Assembly: GCF_023805255.1 (NCBI RefSeq)
Contig: NZ_JAMSCK010000001.1
Location: 124,001-188,000, forward strand
Reading direction: 5' to 3'
From: Gramella jeungdoensis
GTDB lineage: Bacteria > Bacteroidota > Bacteroidia > Flavobacteriales > Flavobacteriaceae
Length of the DNA stretch: 64,000 nucleotides
The first letter of the stretch is position 1. Each line of letters begins with the position of its first letter. Of the stretch, positions 27,305 through 37,823 are shown piece by piece. The translations under genes and the position numbers were made by a program. A model generated the notes under the pieces. That model saw only the letters and a program-made list of their open reading frames with translations. It had not been told where the DNA came from and did no database searches.

Positions 27305-28624
27305 TTAGTAATTATCCCTGATGTTCTTCAGGATAATTTCCATACCCTCTTTCAGTTTTGAAGTAGGGACAGTATAATTACTATTCATAAAGCTAAAAAT
27401 GAGAACCTTGCCCGAGCGGGTTTTAAGAAATCCGCTTAAACTATGATTATTGCTTAAAGTGCCGGTTTTAGCAAATATATAAGGAGTATCTGCCTTATAA
27501 TAATTTTCAAGGGTTCCGGACTTCCCTCCGGTAGCCATCATATTAAACAATCTTTCCTGTGGTACTTCTTTTCTGATCTTTTCAAGAAGTTTCACCATAG
27601 TCCTTGGAGTAAAGAGATTGTAACGTGAAAGCCCGGAGCCGTCTACCCAAACCGGTTCATCCGGCAGGTCTTTCAGGTGGTTCTCTTTCATATAGTCAAT
27701 CGCTATCCGGGATTTAAGTGTGTCAGAAATCTTATCGGCAGCCATTAACAATATCTGTTCGGCTATGAAATTATCGCTTACCTCAAGCATTCGCTTATAA
27801 AGGCTGTCAGTTGGTATGCTGTATAGTGTGTTGTCAAATTCTGAATTGGCTGGGAGTTCATGAATAATTTTGATCTTTTTCTTTAAAGTGTCCTGCAGAA
27901 GTTCGACCATCAGCTCATCAGAATATTTAAACGGAACTTCACGAGTGAATTCCTTGTTTCCCTTATGAACTATAAAAGAATTTCTTGAAATATCCCTTGT
28001 GATGCCTGGATTATGCTGGCTATTTCCGGAAATAATAATGGAATCTTTAAATAGTATGGGGCTAATCTCGGGCTGCTTATTTTTATCGATTTTGAGAATT
28101 ACCCGGTTGCCGTAAACAGGCATGACGGCTCTTTCTACGGAATAAGCATAATTATAATCGTCCCACGACCAGCCGGGACCGAAATATTTTTCAGTAAAAA
28201 CTGGCGGATAATAATAAAGTTCTTCCCCGGTATTTTTAAGGAATTCAAAAACTTTCGATGCGGGAAGATCAGGATTCAGAAAAGAAGGGTCACCCATTCC
28301 CTTGAATATAAGGGAGTCATTTTTGCTAAAGTATTTGAGGGCCGGAACAGAATCTCCAAGAACATTAAGCCCAGTATAAAAAGTAAATAGTTTGGTATTT
28401 GAAGCCGGAGTGAAATATTTTTCAGAATTATACTCGTAGAGCATTTCTTCCTCTACGGGATCATAAACAGCCAGTCCGGTAAAGCCTTTATGAAATATGG
28501 TTGAGGTTCTAAGATTGGTCTCAATTTCTTTATTGGTTTTTTTCAGGGTTGAACAGGAAGAAAATATACCGGCAATGAAAATAAATGCAAAAAATCTAAT
28601 GAATTGAGGAGAGAGGGAAATCAT
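27305..28624 (-). CDS. PBP4-type D-alanyl-D-alanine carboxypeptidase/endopeptidase
   Basis: A 439-residue class C penicillin-binding protein (DacB-like, family S13) that trims or opens peptidoglycan crosslinks. Active-site motifs: S75-N-T-K78, SDN near residue 284 (VSDNFIAEQ) and KTG near 387 (AKTGTLSNNHS). The N-terminus has a lipobox FSSC (Cys24), so it is probably a lipoprotein rather than a free periplasmic enzyme. First gene of the pair with the LD-carboxypeptidase. Confidence 0.9.
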   Translation of the reverse strand: MISLSPQFIRFFAFIFIAGIFSSCSTLKKTNKEIETNLRTSTIFHKGFTGLAVYDPVEEEMLYEYNSEKYFTPASNTKLFTFYTGLNVLGDSVPALKYFSKNDSLIFKGMGDPSFLNPDLPASKVFEFLKNTGEELYYYPPVFTEKYFGPGWSWDDYNYAYSVERAVMPVYGNRVILKIDKNKQPEISPILFKDSIIISGNSQHNPGITRDISRNSFIVHKGNKEFTREVPFKYSDELMVELLQDTLKKKIKIIHELPANSEFDNTLYSIPTDSLYKRMLEVSDNFIAEQILLMAADKISDTLKSRIAIDYMKENHLKDLPDEPVWVDGSGLSRYNLFTPRTMVKLLEKIRKEVPQERLFNMMATGGKSGTLENYYKADTPYIFAKTGTLSNNHSLSGFLKTRSGKVLIFSFMNSNYTVPTSKLKEGMEIILKNIRDNY

Positions 28625-28771
28625 GACTTGCCTAAAGTTTTTATAAACATACTTAGTTTATGAAGAATTTCAATAAAAAATTAGATTTACCTTTCGTTAA
28701 TAAAGTTGCGATCGGTGAAAATGAAAAACCTCGAAAAATTTAAATTTACTTTACATTCAAAAGAATTATAA

Positions 28772-30247
28772 ATGGAACAAAATAAAATAAACACCCTTCT
28801 GAGCTTTCTAATGCTTTTCTGCTTTGTTACAACTGAGGCTCAAACCTTTGATTTTGCAAAAAGAATTGCGGATTCGTATGAAAAGTTCAGAAATGAAAAT
28901 ATTAACACGAGAAGATTCAAACATTCAGATCTTCTTCCGTTAATTGAAAAATTTAAGGAAAGACCAGGTTTCGAGTTCAATAAAGTCGGGGAGTCTATCG
29001 AGGGCAGAAGTCTTAATCTTATAAGCCTGGGTAACGGAGAAACCGATGTTTTCCTTTGGTCTCAAATGCATGGAGATGAGTCTACGGCTACTATGGCCAT
29101 TCTCGATATTCTGAACTTTTTTGATTCCAAAGAATTTGAAAATGAAAAAGACGTGATCCTTAAAAATCTGCGAATCCATTTTCTGCCAATGCTAAATCCT
29201 GATGGAGCAGAAGTCTTTACTCGTAGAAATGCTCTGGGAGTAGATGTGAACAGGGATGCTTTAAGATTACAGTCTCCTGAGAGCCGAACGCTGAAACGCG
29301 TACGTGATAGTCTGGATGCTGATTTTGGTTTCAACCTTCATGATCAGAGTCGTTATTATAATGCTGAACGAACCGCCGAACCTGCCAGTATATCTTTCCT
29401 TGCCCCGGCCTTTAATTATGAAAAGGACATTAATGAGGTGCGATCCAATGCAATGAAGTTGATTGTGATAATGAATGAGATTCTTCAAAAATATGCTCCC
29501 GGGAAGGTTGGACGTTATAATGACGATTTTGAACCACGTGCCTTTGGAGATAATATCCAAAAGTGGGGTACAAGCACCATTTTGATAGAGTCCGGAGGCT
29601 ATCCTGAAGACCGTGAAAAACAGGAAATCAGGAAACTGAATTTTGTAGCTATTCTTTCAGCCTTGCATTCCATTGCAACTAATAGTTTTCAGAATGTAAA
29701 AGTCGAAGAATATGAAAAGATTCCAAATAATGATAGAATGCTATTCGATCTTAAACTGGAAAAGGTGAGCTATGTGCTGGGAGGAGATGAGTATATCCTG
29801 GACATTGGAATTAACAGGAATGAAAATGATATTGAAAATAACACCGATTTTTACTATTCTTCCAGGGTGGCTGATCAGGGAGACCTGTCTACCAGTTACG
29901 CTTATGAAAGTTTTAATGCTGATGGCTATACCCTGGATTTCGGAAAGATATATCCTCAAACACTTCAGGATACTACTTCTTTAAAGAGTCTGAATTTTTC
30001 TCAACTTTTGAGGGAGGGTGTTGGATATGTTAAAATAAAAAATTTACCAGCGAATCTGGACCATGCCTCTTACCCAGTAAATATAGTTTCTGAAGACTTT
30101 AAGATAAATTCTGATTTAAGGCCCGGTAATTTGGCAACTTTCTTTCTGAGGAAGAACGGTAAAATAGAATATGCAGTTATTAATGGTTTTTTAGTGAAAC
30201 CTGAGACTGCATCTGAAGAGGTTATGAACGCTCTCGTTTTGGATTAA
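28772..30247 (+). CDS. M14-family zinc carboxypeptidase, secreted
   Basis: A 491-residue exported metallopeptidase. After a signal peptide (about 1-24) comes an M14 domain with zinc ligands H100 and E103 (MHGDES), a later His (NLHDQSRY) and a catalytic-type Glu (LIESGGYPED). The substrate is unknown: dietary peptides or wall peptides are both possible. The C-terminal third (about 330-491) has no recognised domain. Divergent from the PBP4-type gene. Confidence 0.88.
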   Translation: MEQNKINTLLSFLMLFCFVTTEAQTFDFAKRIADSYEKFRNENINTRRFKHSDLLPLIEKFKERPGFEFNKVGESIEGRSLNLISLGNGETDVFLWSQMHGDESTATMAILDILNFFDSKEFENEKDVILKNLRIHFLPMLNPDGAEVFTRRNALGVDVNRDALRLQSPESRTLKRVRDSLDADFGFNLHDQSRYYNAERTAEPASISFLAPAFNYEKDINEVRSNAMKLIVIMNEILQKYAPGKVGRYNDDFEPRAFGDNIQKWGTSTILIESGGYPEDREKQEIRKLNFVAILSALHSIATNSFQNVKVEEYEKIPNNDRMLFDLKLEKVSYVLGGDEYILDIGINRNENDIENNTDFYYSSRVADQGDLSTSYAYESFNADGYTLDFGKIYPQTLQDTTSLKSLNFSQLLREGVGYVKIKNLPANLDHASYPVNIVSEDFKINSDLRPGNLATFFLRKNGKIEYAVINGFLVKPETASEEVMNALVLD

Positions 30248-30298
30248 CTTCATCTGATAATCATTTGCCTTAAAAAGATATAAAAGTCAGATATTCTG

Positions 30299-30306
30299 TA
30301 TCTTTG
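30299..30306 (+). promoter_or_regulatory. -7 box placing a leaderless start at queE
   Basis: TATCTTTG, a perfect TAnnTTTG match ending 6 nt before the queE ATG at 30313. The transcript is predicted to begin at or next to the start codon. A TTTG at 30264-30267 is 31 bp upstream, too far for a normal -33. Confidence 0.5.
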
Positions 30307-30312
30307 CAGGCT

Positions 30313-30945
30313 ATGATTTCAGAAGAGACAAAGCAGCTGGTAGATAAAGGGATTATGCTCCCTTTGATGGAGGAGTTTTATACGATTCAGGGAGAGGGAT
30401 TCCATAAGGGGACCGCTGCATATTTTATAAGGATTGGTGGTTGCGACGTTGGCTGTCACTGGTGTGATGTTAAAGAAAGCTGGGATGCTGAAGTACATCC
30501 GCCCACTCATGTAGGCCAGATTATTGAGAATGCGGTGAAATATAGTAAGACTATTGTAGTAACCGGAGGAGAGCCACTTACATGGGATATGACAGAACTT
30601 ACCGATGGCTTGAAGAAGAAAGCCTGTAATGTACATATAGAGACTTCAGGAGCTTATGACCTAACCGGTACGTGGGACTGGATCTGTCTTTCGCCCAAAA
30701 AGATCAAACTTCCGAAACCTGAAATTTATCCACTGGCAAATGAATTAAAAGTAATAGTTTTCAATAAACATGATCTTAAATTTGCAGAGGAGCAGGCTTC
30801 AAAGGTTGGGAAGGATTGTATTCTTTATTTACAACCAGAATGGAGTAATCGTGAAAAAATGATACCTCTTATAGTTGATTACGTGATGGAGAACCCTAAA
30901 TGGAAGGTGTCACTACAAACACATAAATATCTCAATATTCCATAA
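30313..30945 (+). CDS. queE: 7-carboxy-7-deazaguanine synthase QueE
   Basis: Radical SAM enzyme that makes 7-carboxy-7-deazaguanine on the path to queuosine in tRNA. The iron-sulfur motif is C44-x3-C48-x2-C51 (GGCDVGCHWCD), preceded by the family segment FYTIQGEGFHKGTA. Later VTGGEPLTW is the SAM-binding GGE motif. Start ATG 30313 is preferred over a TTG at 30304, because the TTG lies within the promoter box. Length 210. No other queuosine genes are in the window. Confidence 0.94.
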   Translation: MISEETKQLVDKGIMLPLMEEFYTIQGEGFHKGTAAYFIRIGGCDVGCHWCDVKESWDAEVHPPTHVGQIIENAVKYSKTIVVTGGEPLTWDMTELTDGLKKKACNVHIETSGAYDLTGTWDWICLSPKKIKLPKPEIYPLANELKVIVFNKHDLKFAEEQASKVGKDCILYLQPEWSNREKMIPLIVDYVMENPKWKVSLQTHKYLNIP

Positions 30946-30973
30946 AAAAACGCCCTATATAAAGGGCGTTTTA
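30944..30973. terminator. Terminator between queE and the DUF2911 gene
   Basis: CGCCC (30951-30955) pairs with GGGCG (30964-30968), extended by flanking AAAA/TTTT, so it serves both convergent genes. Confidence 0.85.
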
Positions 30974-30990
30974 ATTTATATAAATAGAGT

Positions 30991-31548
30991 CTATTTCGCG
31001 TTTTTGAATGGCACTTTTACGTAACGGTCGTCCCAACCAATAAGAAGGTTAGTACCGTCTGGAGCTTCTTCGAAAGCCATTGATAAGGCCTCTATTGTAT
31101 TTGGTGCTTGTCTCACAGGGACATTTATTCTTACCATGTCGTCTTCATCAGTATACTCGTATGCACCCCAGGTATTGGTATTTTTGTTAAGTATAATAGT
31201 CCATTCTTTTTCTTTCGGAATGGTATATAAAGTATAGGTTCCGGCTTCAACTGTAACGTCTGCAACCTTCATATCCTTATAAAATGTAAGTTCGGTAGCT
31301 TCGTTAGCTCCTGTTCTCCATACTTCTCCATAAGGAACAAGTTTGCCGAAAATCTCCCTTTCTCTTTTTTGTGGCCTGCTATAAATCACCCTGGCTATTG
31401 CTTCTTCGTTTTGGTTTCTGAATATAACAAGGTCCATGGGACTGGCATCTAGTTTCGCAAAGTTAGGGGAGTCCTTATCCTGTGCGCTAACCGGGTTAGT
31501 GGCAAGCATACATATTATACTGAATACTCCTAGAAATAGTCTTTTCAT
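30991..31548 (-). CDS. DUF2911 family secreted protein
   Basis: A 185-residue exported protein: signal peptide about 1-22 (ending VSAQ), then the DUF2911 domain, recognisable by the segment GEVWRTGANEATELTFYKD and the later EKEWTIILNKNTNTWGAYEY. Common in Bacteroidetes; function not established. Single gene with its own terminator. No enzyme motif. Confidence 0.88.
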   Translation of the reverse strand: MKRLFLGVFSIICMLATNPVSAQDKDSPNFAKLDASPMDLVIFRNQNEEAIARVIYSRPQKREREIFGKLVPYGEVWRTGANEATELTFYKDMKVADVTVEAGTYTLYTIPKEKEWTIILNKNTNTWGAYEYTDEDDMVRINVPVRQAPNTIEALSMAFEEAPDGTNLLIGWDDRYVKVPFKNAK

Positions 31549-31776
31549 TGTTGTAGTTTTTGAGTTAATAATGAATTGCTTAAAGATAGCTGAAGCACTT
31601 TGGCTGAATTGTTAAAAAAGTGCTTACAAGCTGTTAAATTTTTATAGTGTTTATATATGAAAGAATTATGCCGAAAATTATTGATCATTAGTTTATTTTG
31701 ATATTCAATTAAGCTTTTTTTATTTATAAATGAAACTGATATTTAATTTATGCTTTTCTAATAACAACTATAGGCG

Positions 31777-31784
31777 CATATTTG
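31777..31784 (+). promoter_or_regulatory. Possible asnB -7 box
   Basis: CATATTTG, 7 of 8 positions of TAnnTTTG, ending 24 nt before the asnB ATG. No -33 element seen. Weak support. Confidence 0.3.
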
Positions 31785-31808
31785 TCTTGTAATTATAAAT
31801 TAAATGTC

Positions 31809-33419
31809 ATGTGTGGAATTTTAGCAGTTATCGGAAAAGATCTTGAAAAGGCAAAAATAAGAAGCCTTTCTAAAAGAATGTCTCACAGGGGACCCGATGA
31901 AAGCGGATTAAAAATTACTGAAAAAGGATATGTGCTTGCGCACGAACGCCTTTCAATTGTAGATCTTACTACCGGGATTCAACCAATCCAGGGAACCAGC
32001 TCAGCGTGGATGGTTCATAATGGTGAGATCTATAACCACATGGATTTAAGAAATAATGAATTGAAACACCATAGTTTCAGAACTACCGGAGATTCAGAAG
32101 TGATTGTTCATCTTTATGAAGAATATGGCTATGATTTTGTAGATATGCTGGATGGGGTTTTTTCTTTTGTAGTGGTAGATGGCGATGATTTTATTGCAGG
32201 AAGAGATCCTATTGGAGTAAAGCCTCTTTATTATGGAACCGATGAGACCGGAGCTTTATGGTTTGCAAGTGAAATGAAAGCTTTGGCCGATCACTGTACC
32301 GAGTTCGCGGCCTTTCCTCCGGGACATTATTATACGCCTGAAACCGGTTTTGTTAGGTATTACAAGCCAGACTGGTTCGAATCCAAGAAAGCGGTTCAGC
32401 CAGCCGATCTGACAAAATTAAGAGAAAGTCTGATAGAAGCTACTCGTAAGAGATTGATGGCAGATGTGCCTTTAGGGGTGCTTTTAAGTGGAGGACTTGA
32501 TTCTTCGTTAACTTCATCTATCGCAGCTCGTTTGATTGAAGGTAGTGGACAGAAATTACATTCGTTCTCTATTGGTCTTGATCCTGAAGCTCCAGATTTG
32601 ATTGCAGCTAAAAAAGTAGCCGACTTTTTAGGGACAGAGCACCATGAAATTCATTTTACCGTAGAGGAGGGAATCGAAATATTGAGTCAGTTGGTTTGGC
32701 ATCTTGAGACTTATGATGTTACCTCAATTAGAGCAAGTACCCCAATGTACTTCTTATCGAAGGCGATTGCAGATAAAGGAATAAAAGTAGTGCTTTCGGG
32801 AGAAGGATCAGATGAAATTTTCGGAGGATATCTTTATTTTAAAAATGCACCTTCTGCCGATGAGTTTCAAAAAGAAACCATTAGAAGAGTTCAGAGATTG
32901 GCTACCGCCGACTGTTTAAGGGCCGATAAATCAACGATGGCACATGGACTGGAAGCAAGAGTGCCATTCCTAGATAAAGCCTTTTTAAAGACAGCTATGG
33001 AGATGGTACCAGAATCTAAAATGCCGGTAACCTATGACGGAGTTGAAAAATATGTCCTTAGAAAAGCATTTGATACTCCGGAGCAACCTTTCTTGCCAGA
33101 TGAGGTTCTGTGGAGACAAAAAGAACAGTTTAGTGATGGAGTTGGTTACAACTGGATAGATCAGCTTATTGAGTATGCCTCTCAGCAGGTTACCGATACA
33201 CAAATGGCAATGGCTGAGTCTAAATATCCGGTTAACACCCCGGCAACCAAGGAGGCTTATTTCTACAGAGAGTTATTTCATAAACACTTCCCGCAGGAAT
33301 CTGCAGCGAAAACTGTGAAAAGATGGATCCCAAAATGGCAGAAAGACCTGGATCCAAGTGGAAGAGCGAACGAAACCCATGTTGCTCCTGGTATGAAAAA
33401 GGAAGCTGTAAAAGTGTAA
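31809..33419 (+). CDS. asnB: Glutamine-hydrolysing asparagine synthetase B
   Basis: Makes asparagine from aspartate, glutamine and ATP. The start is set at ATG 31809 because the glutaminase nucleophile must be Cys2 after Met removal (M-C-G-I-L-A); an upstream TTG at 31782 would bury it. N-terminal class II glutaminase domain about 1-200 (SHRGPDESG), then a synthetase domain with the ATP motif SGGLDSS. Length 536, like E. coli AsnB (554). Monocistronic, with its own terminator. Confidence 0.96.
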   Translation: MCGILAVIGKDLEKAKIRSLSKRMSHRGPDESGLKITEKGYVLAHERLSIVDLTTGIQPIQGTSSAWMVHNGEIYNHMDLRNNELKHHSFRTTGDSEVIVHLYEEYGYDFVDMLDGVFSFVVVDGDDFIAGRDPIGVKPLYYGTDETGALWFASEMKALADHCTEFAAFPPGHYYTPETGFVRYYKPDWFESKKAVQPADLTKLRESLIEATRKRLMADVPLGVLLSGGLDSSLTSSIAARLIEGSGQKLHSFSIGLDPEAPDLIAAKKVADFLGTEHHEIHFTVEEGIEILSQLVWHLETYDVTSIRASTPMYFLSKAIADKGIKVVLSGEGSDEIFGGYLYFKNAPSADEFQKETIRRVQRLATADCLRADKSTMAHGLEARVPFLDKAFLKTAMEMVPESKMPVTYDGVEKYVLRKAFDTPEQPFLPDEVLWRQKEQFSDGVGYNWIDQLIEYASQQVTDTQMAMAESKYPVNTPATKEAYFYRELFHKHFPQESAAKTVKRWIPKWQKDLDPSGRANETHVAPGMKKEAVKV

Positions 33420-33442
33420 TTTTCTTCACTATTTATATAGCC

Positions 33443-33483
33443 AACCCGAACCGATAAGGAAATCTTTAACGGTTCGGGTTTTT
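33443..33483 (+). terminator. Terminator after asnB
   Basis: Perfect 11-bp stem AACCCGAACCG (33443-33453) and CGGTTCGGGTT (33470-33480), followed by T residues. Confidence 0.85.
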
Positions 33484-33551
33484 CCACATAATTTGTTGAT
33501 AACTTCAGGGCTTATAAGGTTGCTTCAACCTGTTAAAAATATGCGAATTAT

Positions 33552-33559
33552 TATATTTG
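33552..33559 (+). promoter_or_regulatory. -7 box of gyrB
   Basis: TATATTTG, a perfect TAnnTTTG match 38 nt before the ATG at 33598. No -33 at normal spacing. Confidence 0.5.
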
Positions 33560-33585
33560 TTCGTTATCCAAAAGAGACGAATTAA

Positions 33586-35538
<1,953 letters not shown>

Positions 35539-35560
35539 TTGAAAATTGACATAAATTTAA

Positions 35561-35594
35561 AAAAAGACCCACACCTAATAAGTGTGGGTTTTTT
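35561..35594 (+). terminator. Terminator after gyrB
   Basis: ACCCACAC (35567-35574), 7-nt loop, GTGTGGGT (35582-35589), then a T-run; preceded by an A-run. Confidence 0.9.
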
Positions 35595-35659
35595 ACGTTT
35601 TTGTTAAGTAGATGACACATTTTAATTATTATTTTTACCACAACTAAATCCAAATCACC

Positions 35660-36634
35660 GTGAAAAATTCCAAGTTATTTATTTTGTCTGCTTTTTTGTT
35701 TTTTGTCTCGACCATGTCTGGACAGTTACCTCAGGAAGGGCAGGATATTGTTAATGATTTATTACATATTGCAGATGGTTTTGCTACCCCGGCGTCAGAA
35801 AGTACAGCCTATCAGGGTACGGCAGGATGGTTTACTTCGGCCAGGGCTTTGGATGAATGGAAAGTAGATGTTTCGGTTCACGGAAATGGTCTTTTTGTTC
35901 CTCCCAGTAAAAAAGAGTTTACTATTAATAAAACTGCACTTACTAATTTAACAATAAATGATAATGTTAATTCAGCAGTAATACCAACTGCTTTTGGAGG
36001 TGATTCTGAGGTTGTTTTTAATGGAGCTTTTCAAGGGAATGAATTTTCTTTTCCGGCTATAGAAGGTGTTGATCAAGGGGTTTTAATTTATCCATTTGCT
36101 CAGGTTTCGGTGGGGCTTCCTTTTAATACTGAAATAGGAGTTCGATTATTACCTGAGTTAGAGGTGGATGGAGCTCAGTTCAGCACCTATGGAATAGGCT
36201 TAAAGCATAATTTAAGTCAGTATTTTAGATTTAATGATGAAGAAGATCTTCAGCTGGCTGCAATTCTTTCGTACAATATATTTGATGTTAAATATGGATT
36301 TGAACAGATAAGCGTTCCCGATTTAGTTAATCTAAACCTGATTGATGTAAGCGCAAATGTGTTAATGGCTGAGTTTATGGCTTCTAAGAAATACGAGAGT
36401 TTTGAAATTTTTGGGGCTTTAGGTGTTGCTCAGTCAGATTTTGAATATGAGTTTGATGGCAGTGGAGCAGCTCTTCCTTTTGTGAATTCCCAGCTGGCTA
36501 CTTTAAATGATAACAAAGCGCAGTTTAAAGGGGATATTGGTTTTAACCTTTATTTCAATAAATTTAAGATCAGCACAATGGCCACTGCAGGTAAATTTGT
36601 GAATGTGAATTTGGGATTACATTTTATATTGTAA
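35660..36634 (+). CDS. DUF6588-like outer membrane protein
   Basis: A 324-residue exported protein starting at GTG 35660 (M-K-N-S-K-L, signal peptide about 1-21 ending MSGQ). The mature part has alternating hydrophobic stretches and ends in Phe-Ile-Leu, with frequent Tyr/Phe, as in outer membrane barrels; it resembles the DUF6588 family of flavobacteria (from memory). Function unknown. Base composition is lower in G+C than its neighbours. Single gene. Confidence 0.75.
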   Translation: MKNSKLFILSAFLFFVSTMSGQLPQEGQDIVNDLLHIADGFATPASESTAYQGTAGWFTSARALDEWKVDVSVHGNGLFVPPSKKEFTINKTALTNLTINDNVNSAVIPTAFGGDSEVVFNGAFQGNEFSFPAIEGVDQGVLIYPFAQVSVGLPFNTEIGVRLLPELEVDGAQFSTYGIGLKHNLSQYFRFNDEEDLQLAAILSYNIFDVKYGFEQISVPDLVNLNLIDVSANVLMAEFMASKKYESFEIFGALGVAQSDFEYEFDGSGAALPFVNSQLATLNDNKAQFKGDIGFNLYFNKFKISTMATAGKFVNVNLGLHFIL

Positions 36635-36728
36635 GTCCAGCCTGATTTAACCATTCCTTATTATTATTCCTGCCTCATTATTCGTAATTTCGCAATCAAT
36701 ATTAATAGGAATTAAATAATATTTTAAC

Positions 36729-37655
36729 ATGAAAGTTACCATAGTAGGAGCAGGTGCCGTAGGTGCCAGCTGTGCCGAATATGTTGCCATCAAAAATTTT
36801 GCTTCTGAAGTTGTACTGCTTGATATTAAAGAAGGTTACGCTGAGGGTAAAGCAATGGACCTTATGCAAACAGCAAGTCTGAATGGCTTCGATACCAAAA
36901 TTACCGGAAGTACAAATGATTACTCGAAAACTGCCAATAGCGATATCGCTGTAATTACCAGTGGAATTCCAAGAAAGCCTGGAATGACTAGAGAGGAGCT
37001 TATTGGGATCAATGCAGGAATCGTAAAGGAGGTTTCTTCAAACCTTATCAAGCATTCTCCAAATGTTACTCTTATTGTGGTGAGTAACCCAATGGATACC
37101 ATGACTTATTTGGTACATAAAACAACCGGGCTTCCTAAGAATAAGATTATAGGAATGGGAGGTGCTCTTGACAGTGCACGTTTCAAATACAGATTAAGTG
37201 AAGCTTTGGATTGTCCTGCTTCCGATGTTGACGGAATGGTGATTGGAGGACATAGTGATACCGGAATGGTGCCCCTTACCAGGCTCGCAACCAGAAACAG
37301 TGTTCCTGTGAAAGCCTTTATATCTGAAGAAAGATTGAACCAGGTTGCGGAAGATACTAAAGTAGGTGGAGCAACTCTTACTAAACTTTTAGGTACCAGT
37401 GCTTGGTATGCTCCCGGAGCTGCCGTGTCTGGACTAGTGCAGGCAATAGCATGTGATCAGAAGAAAATGTTCCCATGTTCTGCCTTGCTTGAAGGTGAAT
37501 ATGGGCTTAACGATATTTGTATCGGAGTGCCGGTCATTCTTGGGAAAGACGGTTTAGAGAAGATTGTGGAGTTGAAACTGGATGATGCTGAGTTAGCTAA
37601 AATGAAGGATAGTGCCGAAGGTGTGAAAAAAACCAATGGTCTGCTAGACGTTTAG
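36729..37655 (+). CDS. mdh: Malate dehydrogenase
   Basis: NAD-dependent oxidation of malate to oxaloacetate in the TCA cycle. N-terminal nucleotide-binding GAGAVG (7-12), the mobile-loop substrate Arg in GIPRKPGMTREEL, and the catalytic His in GGHSDTGMVP. Length 308 and style match the LDH-like malate dehydrogenase of Bacteroidetes, rather than the E. coli type. TAATTTCG at 36685-36692 is a near -7 match. A terminator follows. Confidence 0.95.
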   Translation: MKVTIVGAGAVGASCAEYVAIKNFASEVVLLDIKEGYAEGKAMDLMQTASLNGFDTKITGSTNDYSKTANSDIAVITSGIPRKPGMTREELIGINAGIVKEVSSNLIKHSPNVTLIVVSNPMDTMTYLVHKTTGLPKNKIIGMGGALDSARFKYRLSEALDCPASDVDGMVIGGHSDTGMVPLTRLATRNSVPVKAFISEERLNQVAEDTKVGGATLTKLLGTSAWYAPGAAVSGLVQAIACDQKKMFPCSALLEGEYGLNDICIGVPVILGKDGLEKIVELKLDDAELAKMKDSAEGVKKTNGLLDV

Positions 37656-37686
37656 TTTTTCAGAAAAATTCATTCGAAATACATTG

Positions 37687-37713
37687 AAAAGCCACAATTT
37701 TTGTGGCTTTTTT
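37687..37713 (+). terminator. Terminator after mdh
   Basis: AAAAGCCACAA pairs with TTGTGGCTTTT around a short loop (37687-37711), with T-run. Confidence 0.9.
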
Positions 37714-37750
37714 GTTGGATTTAAAAGTTAAAATTATCCAAAAAAAAATA

Positions 37751-37781
37751 TTGGGATTTGAATTATGAAGTCCTATATTTG
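37751..37781 (+). promoter_or_regulatory. Promoter of secDF
   Basis: TTG (37751-37753) and TATATTTG (37774-37781) with 20-bp spacing. Inferred start about 37788, 36 nt before the ATG. Confidence 0.6.
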
Positions 37782-37823
37782 TCCGTTTTTAAAATAGACC
37801 TATAATCAATAATTTGAGGAATA

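Noticed and set aside
31549-31808. Possible riboswitch or leader RNA before asnB
   Set aside because: AT-rich sequence without conserved structural marks; the short distance from the likely -7 box to the ATG leaves no room for a riboswitch.
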